The position numbers and the translations under genes were made by a program. A stretch of 64,000 nucleotides of DNA from Micromonospora sp. H61 (GTDB lineage Bacteria; Actinomycetota; Actinomycetes; Mycobacteriales; Micromonosporaceae), in the NCBI RefSeq assembly GCF_018070325.1, contig NZ_JAGPXY010000018.1:1-64000 (forward strand), in the 5' to 3' direction. Below, piece by piece: positions 43,142-51,410 of the stretch (the stretch's first letter is position 1; every line of letters starts with the position of its first letter). Below the pieces are notes generated by a model that saw nothing but the letters and a program-made list of their open reading frames with translations, ran no database searches and was not told where the DNA came from.

Positions 43142-44827
43142 ATGAGCACCACGTCACGGCGGTACGCCGCGTTGGCCGGAATCACCGCCGCCGCCGTCGG
43201 GATCGGGATCGCCGAACCGGTCGCGGTGTTGACCGGTCCCCGGTCGGCGCCCCTGGTCGCGGTCGGCGGGGTGATCGTCGACGCCGTCCCCGAGTCGCTG
43301 AAGCAACTCGCCATCGACCTCTTCGGCACCGCCGACAAGATCGCGCTGCTGGTCGGCACTGCCGTGTTGCTGGCAGGCTTCGCCGCGCTCTTCGGCGTAC
43401 TGGCGGTCCGCCGACTGGCACTCGGCCTGGCCGGTATTGCCGCGTTCGGCGCCATCGGCGTGGCCGCCGCGCTGACCCGCTCCGGCGCTGACCTCGCCGA
43501 CGCGCTGCCGTCCCTGGTCGGCGCCGGTCTCGGTGCCCTGGTGCTCTGGCTGTTCATCGGCGGACCGTTCGAGCTGGACCCCTGGTCCTGGTCACCACCC
43601 ACGCCGCCCGCCGACCCGGTGTCGTCCGCTGGCCCGGGGTCGTCGGTTGGTCCGGGGTCGCCGGGTGAGTCGGTGCCGGTGTCTCCGGCGGGGCCGGTGC
43701 CGGTGACTCCGGCCGGGCCGACGGCGGCTGTCGAACCGGTCGGGCCTGCCGAAGTGGACCCGGAGTCGCGGCGGCGGTTCCTCACCGGCAGCGGGGTGCT
43801 GCTGGGCACGGCCGTGGTGGCCGGCCTCGGTGGGCGGTGGCTGGCGGGACGGCGCGGTGTGTCCGCAGCCCGCGACGCGATCCGCCTGCCCGCGCCGGTC
43901 GCCGCCGCACCGGCCGTACCGGCGGGCGCGGACCTCTCACTGGCGCAGCTCGCGCCGTACGTCACCCCGAACTTCGGGTTCTACCGGATCGACACAGCGC
44001 TGGTGGTGCCCCAGGTCGACCCGGACACCTGGCGGCTGCGGATCCACGGACGGGTCGGCCGGGAACGCACCTACAGCTACGCGGATCTGCTGGCCCGACC
44101 GCTGGTCGAGCGGTACGTCACGCTGGCCTGCGTCTCCAACGAGGTGGGCGGGGACCTGATCGGCAATGCCCTGTGGCTCGGCGTACCCCTGCGGGAACTG
44201 CTGGACGAGGTCGAGCCGGACGACGACGCCGACCAGGTCGTCGGCCGGTCGGTCGACGGCTGGACCTGCGGCACCCCCACCGCCGCGCTGCGCGACGGAC
44301 GGGACGCGCTGCTGGCCGTCGGGATGAATGGCGAGCCGCTGCCGGTCGAGCACGGCTTCCCGGTCCGAGTGGTGGTGCCGGGCCTCTACGGCTACGTGTC
44401 GGCCTGCAAATGGGTGACCGAACTGGAGCTGACCAGGTTCGCCGACTTCGACGCGTACTGGGTGCCGCGCGGCTGGTCGCCCCAGGGGCCGATCAAGACC
44501 CAGTCCCGGATCGACACGCCCAGAGGACGTAACCGGCTGACAGCCGGCCCGGTGACCGTCGCCGGGGTGGCCTGGGCGCAACACCGGGGCATCCGCCGAG
44601 TCGAGGTACGCGTCGACGACGGCCCGTGGCAGGAAGCCGCGCTGGCCCCGACCGTGTCGGTGGACACCTGGGTGCAGTGGTCCTGGCGCTGGGACGCCAC
44701 ACCGGGCGAGCACCGGCTTCAGGTCCGCGCGACGGACGCGACAGGTGAGACCCAAACCGAACGTACGCAGGACGTCGTCCCGGACGGGGCCACCGGCTGG
44801 CACACGATCACCGTCACCGTCCGCTGA
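43142..44827 (+). CDS. Membrane-anchored molybdopterin oxidoreductase, sulfite-oxidase-like
   Basis: 561 residues. Four hydrophobic segments lie in the first about 145 residues. A Pro/Ser/Val-rich linker (about 150-205) then leads to RRRFLTGSGVLLGTAVVAGL, a twin-arginine motif followed by a further membrane helix. The rest is a sulfite-oxidase-type molybdopterin domain (about 265-480) with the Mo ligand Cys in LACVSNEVGGDLIG, plus a C-terminal dimerisation Ig-like domain (GVAWAQHRGIRRVEVRVDDG). The enzyme domain should face outside. The substrate is not shown by sequence. The ATG at 43142 follows no strong ribosome-binding site. Confidence 0.88.
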   Translation: MSTTSRRYAALAGITAAAVGIGIAEPVAVLTGPRSAPLVAVGGVIVDAVPESLKQLAIDLFGTADKIALLVGTAVLLAGFAALFGVLAVRRLALGLAGIAAFGAIGVAAALTRSGADLADALPSLVGAGLGALVLWLFIGGPFELDPWSWSPPTPPADPVSSAGPGSSVGPGSPGESVPVSPAGPVPVTPAGPTAAVEPVGPAEVDPESRRRFLTGSGVLLGTAVVAGLGGRWLAGRRGVSAARDAIRLPAPVAAAPAVPAGADLSLAQLAPYVTPNFGFYRIDTALVVPQVDPDTWRLRIHGRVGRERTYSYADLLARPLVERYVTLACVSNEVGGDLIGNALWLGVPLRELLDEVEPDDDADQVVGRSVDGWTCGTPTAALRDGRDALLAVGMNGEPLPVEHGFPVRVVVPGLYGYVSACKWVTELELTRFADFDAYWVPRGWSPQGPIKTQSRIDTPRGRNRLTAGPVTVAGVAWAQHRGIRRVEVRVDDGPWQEAALAPTVSVDTWVQWSWRWDATPGEHRLQVRATDATGETQTERTQDVVPDGATGWHTITVTVR

Positions 44828-44922
44828 TCCACGCCATGACGTCGCCACCCGGGCGGTGTCCGTGACCTGCTCTGCGGGTCGCCGGGCCGGCTGGTTGACC
44901 GGTGGTACCCCAGAACCCGGTC

Positions 44923-44977
44923 CGCAGATCTTGGACACTTTCCGTTAGGGCCGGACGGAAAATGTCCAAGATCTGCG
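44923..44977. repeat. Dispersed palindrome, family A, copy 2
   Basis: A 23-base arm (44923-44945, CGCAGATCTTGGACACTTTC and onward) pairs with 44955-44977 with one mismatch and a 9-base loop. Arm sequence and size match the copy at 7550-7606 almost exactly; the loops differ. It lies between two convergent genes. Confidence 0.85.
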
Positions 44978-44999
44978 CACTCAGAGCAAAGAAACGCCG

Positions 45000-45034
45000 C
45001 TGGCCGGCGCCCCGGGTTGCGGGGTGCCGGCCAG
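45000..45034 (-). terminator. Terminator of the lysozyme-like gene
   Basis: CTGGCCGGC-G-CCCCG pairs with CGGGG-T-GCCGGCCAG around GGTTG. On the minus strand it is followed by a T-rich stretch (GCGGCGTTTCTTTGC). It lies 80 bases after the stop at 45114. Confidence 0.65.
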
Positions 45035-45070
45035 TGGTCGGTGTGGTGCTGTGGTGTTGTGGTGTTGCCG

Positions 45071-45102
45071 TGCTGGGTGCTGGGTGCTGGGTGCTGGGTG
45101 CT
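45071..45102. repeat. Short tandem repeat, 7-bp unit GCTGGGT
   Basis: About four and a half copies in a row, embedded in a GT-rich stretch from 45045, just downstream of the lysozyme-like gene. Confidence 0.8.
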
Positions 45103-45113
45103 TGTGGTGTGGG

Positions 45114-45680
45114 TCAGCTGTTCCAGTGCTGGGCGACGAGGTCGGTGGCCTGCTGCTCCCACTGGGCGTAGGCGTCCGGGTAGGCCGACACCTGTACGGT
45201 CTGGGCGGCGTCGGTCAGCGGCATGTTCTGCCACCCGTCGACCTGCTTGAGGCCCTTGAGGAACGCGGTGGTGGAGTACTCGGGGTCGGTGATCTGCTCC
45301 GGGGTGCCCCAACCCGAGCTCGGGCGCTGCTGGAACAGGCCCAGCGAGTCGTGGTCGTTCCGGTCGCCCAGGTGACCCAGGTTCTCCAGCTTGGATTCCT
45401 GCAGGCTCGTCGCGATCGAGATGACCGCGGCCCGCTCGGGGAGGCCGGCCTTCTTGGTGGCCGCGATGATGGCCTTCACGTTGGTGGTCTGCTCGTCGTT
45501 GAGGGTGATGTGGGACTGCTCGCCCTGCGGCTTCGGCGCCGCCGACTGCACGGCCACCGCAACCGCCTTGGCATCCACGGCCGGGGTAGCGGCGTGGGCG
45601 GCGATCGGGCCGGCGAACACACCACCGGCGAACGCGAGACCAGCAACAGACAGCATGCTCTTACGGAAGATCGTGTTCAT
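45114..45680 (-). CDS. Secreted lysozyme-like/transglycosylase-like protein
   Basis: 188 residues. A Sec signal (MNTIFRKSMLSVAGLAFAGG ... AAHAA, cleavage near residue 31) is followed by an Ala/Val/Lys linker and a lysozyme-like domain (residues about 60-188). That domain has ISIATSLQESKLENLGHLGD (candidate catalytic Glu in QES), HDSLGLFQQRPSSGWGTPEQ and a terminal QWEQQATDLVAQHW. Such proteins act on or bind peptidoglycan outside the cell; whether this one is catalytic is uncertain. The ATG follows AAGGAG. Its upstream region is exceptional: 718 bases with a leader hairpin and three copies of a 90-bp-spaced motif. Confidence 0.82.
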   Translation of the reverse strand: MNTIFRKSMLSVAGLAFAGGVFAGPIAAHAATPAVDAKAVAVAVQSAAPKPQGEQSHITLNDEQTTNVKAIIAATKKAGLPERAAVISIATSLQESKLENLGHLGDRNDHDSLGLFQQRPSSGWGTPEQITDPEYSTTAFLKGLKQVDGWQNMPLTDAAQTVQVSAYPDAYAQWEQQATDLVAQHWNS

Positions 45681-45704
45681 GGGGGTAGCTCCTTCGGGGG
45701 TAGA

Positions 45705-45745
45705 ACACCCACACCGCCAAAGAGGGGGACGGCGGTGATGGGTGT
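45705..45745 (-). promoter_or_regulatory. Leader hairpin before the lysozyme-like gene
   Basis: A stem of about 14 bp with one bulged base (ACACCCACACCGCC against GGCGGTGATGGGTGT on the + strand) around a 12-base loop, ending 25 bases before the ATG. It could be an attenuator or an mRNA-stability element; no riboswitch family was recognised. Confidence 0.55.
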
Positions 45746-45860
45746 GAGCACCTCGTCCGGCGCTGCACGTACCAAGGGGAAAAGTCTTGGGGGGGTGACA
45801 CCCTGTCGGGCGTCGGGGTCGGCGACCTGGCGAGCGGGGCTCGTGGCGCCGGGTCCCTGT

Positions 45861-45890
45861 GTAACGACCGGCGGGCCGGGGTCATTCCGG
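45861..45890 (-). repeat. Bipartite 90-bp-period motif, copy A
   Basis: On the + strand GTAACGACC-N14-ATTCCGG. Read on the minus strand it is CCGGAAT-N14-GGTCGTTAC, which fits GGAAT-N18-GTT, the spacing of SigR/SigH-type promoters. Confidence 0.85.
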
Positions 45891-45950
45891 GGTCGGCCCA
45901 TCCATGAGCACCCTCGTCGTGGCGGTGCCCGGTGGTCGTTCGTGGGGACT

Positions 45951-45980
45951 GTAACGACCCGGTGGAGGCTGGCATTCCGG
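45951..45980 (-). repeat. Bipartite 90-bp-period motif, copy B
   Basis: GTAACGACC-N14-ATTCCGG, exactly 90 bases from copy A. The 14 inner bases differ from the other copies. Confidence 0.85.
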
Positions 45981-46040
45981 CCTGCGCGACCAGCCCATGG
46001 GTGCGGCGGCCGGTCGGTGGTGCTGCGATCGTCAGGGTGT

Positions 46041-46070
46041 GTAACGACCCCGGCCCGGCCATGATTCCGG
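46041..46070 (-). repeat. Bipartite 90-bp-period motif, copy C
   Basis: GTAACGACC-N14-ATTCCGG, exactly 90 bases from copy B. It is the copy furthest from the lysozyme-like gene. Confidence 0.85.
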
Positions 46071-46341
46071 CCCACGAGTGCGCCCGATCACCGGACAAAG
46101 GTCGCGTACCTCGCAGCAGCCTAAGCCCTGCACCCGCCTGAATGCCCCCAGAATGGACAAACCTCCCAGGCCGTTTACTCTGCCTGCCCCTCGGACCGGC
46201 CACTTGGCATGATCCACTCGGGTTCTTGGAAGTCGGGGGGTGTCCGGGCCGACGGGATGCCCCGACATCAAGGAAGCCGTGTTGATCAAGGCATTGGCGG
46301 CGGCGGGGGCCTTGGTGGTGGGGGAACCGCATGAACGACAA

Positions 46342-46375
46342 GAAACCGCGCCCCCCAGGGTGAGGGCGCGGTTTC
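46342..46375 (-). terminator. Terminator of whiB3/whiD
   Basis: GAAACCGCGCCC pairs with GGGCGCGGTTTC (12 bp, 10-base loop) 24 bases after the stop. On the minus strand it continues TTGTCGTT, so the stem end and tail are T-rich as in an intrinsic terminator. Confidence 0.8.
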
Positions 46376-46398
46376 GTGGATGTTGGGGACGCGTCGGG

Positions 46399-46782
46399 TC
46401 AGGCGACGTTGCGTTGAGCCGGGACGGTCGACTTGTGCGGGCGGCCCAGTCGGGCCTCCAGCCGTGCGACGTCGACCCGGGCGTGCCGGCGGTCTGCCAG
46501 GTCCTCCCAGCCGACGGCGAGCAGCCGCAGGCGCTCCGACTCGCTGAAGCCGCCCCACACGCCGTAAGGCTCCCGTACCGACAGGGCATGGGCGGCGCAC
46601 TCGGCGCGAACCGGGCAGGCGCGGCAGACCGACTTGGCAGCGGACTCGCGACGCAGCCGGGAAGAACCACGCTCACCGTCGGGGTGGAAGAACTGGGCGC
46701 TGTCGCGCCCTCGGCAGGCACCGAGTCGCTGCCAGTCCCAGAGATCGACGATGGGTCCGGGCAGTCTACGTACGTTCGACAT
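46399..46782 (-). CDS. whiB3: WhiB-family iron-sulfur regulator, WhiB3/WhiD subfamily
   Basis: 127 residues. The four [4Fe-4S] Cys ligands are in GACRGRDS and SVCRACPVRAEC, followed by the turn EPYGVWGGFSESER and a basic C-terminus. The N-terminus LPGPIVDLWDWQRLGACRGR and FFHPDGERG match WhiB3 of Mycobacterium and WhiD of Streptomyces, which needs it for spore maturation. The ATG at 46782 sits 7 bases after GGAGGAGG; the GTG at 46788 is too close to it. It is divergent from a BldM-like gene, as whiD is from bldM in Streptomyces. It probably binds the principal sigma factor. Confidence 0.92.
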   Translation of the reverse strand: MSNVRRLPGPIVDLWDWQRLGACRGRDSAQFFHPDGERGSSRLRRESAAKSVCRACPVRAECAAHALSVREPYGVWGGFSESERLRLLAVGWEDLADRRHARVDVARLEARLGRPHKSTVPAQRNVA

Positions 46783-47035
46783 CAGCACCCCTCCTCCCGC
46801 GCGGCTCCGCGAGAATCCTTATGGCCGGCATCCGGGCGGCGGGCCGCGCAGGCGCACCGTTCCCGGCCTGGATCTCCCGGTACCCGGGCTGTCGTCAACT
46901 CACACGTCTGTGATCGAAAACGTCCGGGAAATTGCGGCTTTTGCCCCATCTGTCGGAAAAGTTCGAAGGATTGCCGGGAACCCCCTCCCCAGCCGACCGC
47001 GTCATGGTCTGCTCGTTGGCGGAGAGGAGACCACA

Positions 47036-47851
47036 GTGCGTACCGTTCTTGTGTGCGTTCGGACACCACTCGCGGCCCAGCACCTTACTTCTGCTGCCGC
47101 GCGGCTGGGGTTGTCCGCGATCGTTCGTACCGCCGTCTCTGATCCCGAGGTGATGCTGCGGCTGGCCGAGCGACCGGCCGACGTGGTCCTGGCCGACACG
47201 GCCCTGACCCGGCCGGACAGCGCCGGCTTCGTCCGCCGGGTGTTGGCGCGTGCGCCGCAGGCGGCGGTGCTGCTGCTCGGCACCGAGGAGTCCGAGGCCG
47301 CGGCGGCCACCATCAGCGCCGGCGCCCGGGGGCTCATCCAGAATGTCGACCATGACCTGACCAGCGCGGTGGCCAAGGCGCTCCTGCTGCTCACGGCGCC
47401 TGGCCGAGCCTCCCGGCAGCGGATCACCGATCCGGCCCGCGACGCGGCGGCGGTGGGTGGTTCCGGCCGTTCCGGGCCGTCGCCGCGCGGTTCCGGTGAG
47501 CCCGGCTGGGCGGCCGCAGCCGCCGACGGGCCGGCCGGGGTGGCGTCGGTGCCGGTGCAGCGGGGCGACGACGAGGCGGAGGCGGGGACCGGCGAGTCGC
47601 CGGCGCAGACCGACCCGGGCCGTCCCGCCCCGAACGCCCGGCCCAGTCGGGCGTCGATCGGCCTCACCGAGCGTGAGCTTCAGGTGCTCCTCGGCATGGC
47701 CGAGGGCAAGAGCAACGCGGAGATCGGCCGGGAGCTGTTCGTCTCGGAGGACACCGTCAAGACGCACGCCCGCCGGTTGTTCCGCAAGCTTGGCGCCCGG
47801 GACCGGGCCCACGCGGTGGCGGCGGGCTTCCGCGCCGGTCTGGTCGCCTGA
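47036..47851 (+). CDS. BldM-like response regulator with degenerate receiver domain
   Basis: 271 residues. The C-terminal LuxR/GerE helix-turn-helix (LTERELQVLLGMAEGKSNAE, IGRELFVSEDTVKTHARRLF, RKLGARDRAHAVAAGFRAGL) is very like BldM. The N-terminal domain (residues 1-120) has receiver-like strands (VRTVLVCVRTPLAA, ADVVLADTALT) but lacks the acidic pair (VR instead of DD) and the conserved Lys, keeping only the central Asp. A 75-residue disordered linker (about 135-205) joins the two and is absent from typical BldM. The GTG at 47036 follows GGAGAGGAG. Position beside whiB3/whiD supports a BldM-orthologue role in development. Confidence 0.82.
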   Translation: MRTVLVCVRTPLAAQHLTSAAARLGLSAIVRTAVSDPEVMLRLAERPADVVLADTALTRPDSAGFVRRVLARAPQAAVLLLGTEESEAAAATISAGARGLIQNVDHDLTSAVAKALLLLTAPGRASRQRITDPARDAAAVGGSGRSGPSPRGSGEPGWAAAAADGPAGVASVPVQRGDDEAEAGTGESPAQTDPGRPAPNARPSRASIGLTERELQVLLGMAEGKSNAEIGRELFVSEDTVKTHARRLFRKLGARDRAHAVAAGFRAGLVA

Positions 47852-47856
47852 CATAC

Positions 47857-48000
47857 GCACGCCGCGCGGCTGCAGGGCACCGGGCGCGACTGCAGGGCAC
47901 GCCGCGCTACTGTAAGCGCCCGGGGCGCGCCGCAGCCGGGGTACGCCGCGCGGCAACAGGGCACGCCGCGCGGCAACAGGGCACGCCGCGCGGCAGCGGG
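47857..48000. repeat. 20-bp tandem repeat (minisatellite) between convergent genes
   Basis: About seven units of GCACGCCGCGCGGCAACAGG. Units at 47941, 47961 and 47981 are near-perfect, those at 47857, 47877 and 47897 diverged, with a 24-base irregular unit between the groups. Each unit includes the palindrome GCCGCGCGGC, so transcripts from either side would fold strongly and may terminate here. Confidence 0.85.
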
Positions 48001-48021
48001 GGTACCCGCCGCCCGGCGGCG

Positions 48022-48441
48022 TTACTTGGTGGCGGTCGGGGCGCCCGGCTCGTCCTCGGTGCCCTCGGACAGGGTGTCGTGCACCCCGTCCGCGTACCCC
48101 CGGGCGTAGTCCCAGGTCACGTAGTGGTCCGGGTCCGGGTCGTAGGCGGGCTCGTGCACCCGGGGTCGGCCCGAGTTGAGCAGGTGCCGCAGGTTGCCGC
48201 GGAGCAGGTCCCAGTCGAAGTAGTGCGGCTCGCGACAGTCCTCGCATTCGATCACCAGCCCGCGAACCCCGATCGGGGCCAGCAGAGCCTGGTAGATCTC
48301 CAGGTCAGCGAGGTCTTCCAGCACATCCTGCCGCTCGACGTCGGTCAGCGGATCCGGCGTCGCGTCATCGCCCGGGTCATCCAGACCCGCGGTCGGATCG
48401 GCCGGGTCGCCATTGAACGGGTCGATGGGCTCGTCGTGCAC
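48022..48441 (-). CDS. DUF5319 protein
   Basis: 139 residues, acidic. The core has LTDVERQDVLEDLADLEIYQ, GVRGLVIECEDCREPHYFDW, LRGNLRHLLNSG and DPDPDHYVTWDYARGY, with a CxxC in CEDC that might bind metal. The equivalent gene lies between whiB3 and guaB2 in Mycobacterium. The GTG at 48441 is the family start and has TACGGT 6 bases upstream. The function is unknown. The apparent 1041-codon frame covering it and guaB antisense is a GC artefact. Confidence 0.85.
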   Translation of the reverse strand: MHDEPIDPFNGDPADPTAGLDDPGDDATPDPLTDVERQDVLEDLADLEIYQALLAPIGVRGLVIECEDCREPHYFDWDLLRGNLRHLLNSGRPRVHEPAYDPDPDHYVTWDYARGYADGVHDTLSEGTEDEPGAPTATK

Positions 48442-48447
48442 CCCCTC

Positions 48448-48453
48448 ACCGTA
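48448..48453 (-). promoter_or_regulatory. Probable leaderless promoter of the DUF5319 gene (TACGGT)
   Basis: TACGGT on the minus strand, then GAGGGG, then GTG at 48441. GAGGGG could also act as a ribosome-binding site, so this case is less certain than the others. Confidence 0.4.
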
Positions 48454-48534
48454 GACCCAACGCGGCGCGAACGTCCGCCCCCCGGCCTCCGCGCCGGCCC
48501 GGCCTGCCACGGACGGGTCGCCCAGCTCACTGGG

Positions 48535-48540
48535 TACGAT
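48535..48540 (+). promoter_or_regulatory. Probable -10 box of guaB (TACGAT)
   Basis: TACGAT 87 bases before guaB, giving a leader of about 80 bases. The -35 region is weak. Confidence 0.4.
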
Positions 48541-48597
48541 GAGGCGACGTGCCGGCATCGTGGCGCGCTCCGGTGCCCGCCCGCGCCACCTCGCTGA

Positions 48598-50190
<1,593 letters not shown>

Positions 50191-50220
50191 CCCAACACCC
50201 CCAACCACCTGGAGTCCCCC

Positions 50221-51339
50221 ATGCGTGACGTGGTCGAGATCGGGCTGGGCAAGACCGCGCAGCGCGGCTACCACCTGGACGACATCGCCATCGTGCCGAG
50301 CCGCCGTACCCGCGACGTCGACGACGTCTCGACGTCGTGGCAGCTCGACGCGTACCCATTCGGCATCCCGTGCGTCGGCCACCCCTCCGACGCCACCATG
50401 AGCCCGGCCTCGGCGGTGCGGCTCGGTCAGCTCGGCGGCCTCGGCGTGCTCAACGTCGAGGGGCTCTGGACCCGCTACGAGAACCCGACCAAGGTGCTGG
50501 ACGAGCTGGCCGGCCTCGACGAGGAGGCCCGCGCCACCAAGCGGCTCCAGGAGGTGTACGCCGAGCCGATCCGCCCGGACCTGATCGCGGAGCGGGTCCG
50601 CGAGCTGCGCGCCGGTGGCAGCACGGTGGCGGTTCGGGTCTCCCCGCAGCACACCCTCGCGCTGGCGCCGGTGATCCTGGACGCCGGGGTGGACATCCTG
50701 GTCATCCAGGGCACCATCGTCTCGGCCGAGCACGTGTCGACCACCGATGAGCCGCTGAACCTCAAGGAGTTCATCGCCGACCTCGACCTGCCGGTGATCG
50801 TCGGTGGCTGCACCGACTACAAGACGGCGCTGCACCTGATGCGTACCGGCGCGGCCGGCGTGATCGTGGGCATCGGTGGCGACGAGTGGTCGACCACCGA
50901 GTCGGTGCTGGGCATCCGGGTGCCGATGGCCACCGCGATCGCCGACGCCGCGGCGGCCCGCCGTGACTACCTGGACGAGACCGGCGGTCGGTACGTGCAC
51001 CTGATCGCCGACGGTGACATCCAGACCTCGGGCGACATCGCCAAGGCGCTCGGCTGCGGCGCGGACGCGGTGATGCTCGGTGAGCCGCTGTCGCTCTGCG
51101 ACGAGGCCCCCGCCGGTGGTGCCTGGTGGCACTCGGCGGCGAGCCACCCGTCGCTGCCCCGGGGTGCCTTCGAGGTCTCCGGTGAGCCGCTCGGGTCGAT
51201 GGAGCAGCTGCTCTTCGGGCCGGCGGACGAGGCCGACGGCCAGCTCAACCTGTTCGGTGGGCTGCGTCGGGCGATGGCCAAGTGCGGTTACCGCGACCTG
51301 AAGGAGTTCCAGAAGGTCGGTCTGGTCCTCGACCGCTGA
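50221..51339 (+). CDS. guaB3: GuaB3-family IMP dehydrogenase-like protein
   Basis: 372 residues: an IMP dehydrogenase/GMP reductase TIM barrel without CBS domains, starting VEIGLGKTAQRGYHLDDIAI. The barrel motifs VIVGGCTDYKTALHLMRTGA, GVIVGIGGDEWSTTESVLGI and [20 protein letters not shown] are intact, but the position of the catalytic Cys loop (GxxxICTTR in GuaB) reads GGDEWSTTE, with no Cys. From memory, the linked guaB-guaB3 pair is general in actinobacteria. Its activity is uncertain. It is co-transcribed with guaB and ended by a strong terminator. Confidence 0.93.
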   Translation: MRDVVEIGLGKTAQRGYHLDDIAIVPSRRTRDVDDVSTSWQLDAYPFGIPCVGHPSDATMSPASAVRLGQLGGLGVLNVEGLWTRYENPTKVLDELAGLDEEARATKRLQEVYAEPIRPDLIAERVRELRAGGSTVAVRVSPQHTLALAPVILDAGVDILVIQGTIVSAEHVSTTDEPLNLKEFIADLDLPVIVGGCTDYKTALHLMRTGAAGVIVGIGGDEWSTTESVLGIRVPMATAIADAAAARRDYLDETGGRYVHLIADGDIQTSGDIAKALGCGADAVMLGEPLSLCDEAPAGGAWWHSAASHPSLPRGAFEVSGEPLGSMEQLLFGPADEADGQLNLFGGLRRAMAKCGYRDLKEFQKVGLVLDR

Positions 51340-51360
51340 CCGATCCGTCAGACGCCGGAA

Positions 51361-51389
51361 GGCCGGCCCCGCCTGGTGCGGGGCCGGCC
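51361..51389. terminator. Bidirectional terminator between guaB3 and the TIM-barrel gene
   Basis: Perfect 12-bp stem GGCCGGCCCCGC/GCGGGGCCGGCC with a 5-base loop, flanked by GAA and TTCG. It serves both convergent genes. Confidence 0.85.
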
Positions 51390-51410
51390 TTCGTCGCGTT
51401 CAGCGCGGAG

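Larger units (their letters stand above)
45681..46398. other. 718-base intergenic region between whiB3/whiD and the lysozyme-like gene
   Basis: From right to left it holds the whiB terminator (46342-46375), a stretch with nothing I recognise (about 46071-46341), three copies of a bipartite motif (45861-46070), and a leader hairpin (45705-45745). No conserved coding frame is evident; frames that stay open lack a ribosome-binding site. Confidence 0.6.

Noticed and set aside
45681..45860. ydaO-type (c-di-AMP) riboswitch before the lysozyme-like gene
   Set aside because: Context fits, but the conserved GAA/GGGGAACC-type blocks could not be found by eye.
45861..46070. CRISPR-like array
   Set aside because: Only three copies, the repeated parts are two short blocks around a variable 14-base core, and there are no cas genes.
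45677..46075. Coding repeats in the minus frame over the 90-bp-period motif
   Set aside because: No ribosome-binding site, composition unlike neighbouring proteins, and the identity of the repeats extends to wobble positions while inner codons vary freely. Kept only as a minor alternative in the finding.
46783..47035. Extension of the BldM-like gene to an upstream start at 46634
   Set aside because: It would overlap whiB3/whiD antisense and lacks homology; the GTG at 47036 has a strong ribosome-binding site.
47857..48000. CRISPR array or attachment site
   Set aside because: Units are contiguous with no spacers and no integrase or tRNA gene is near.
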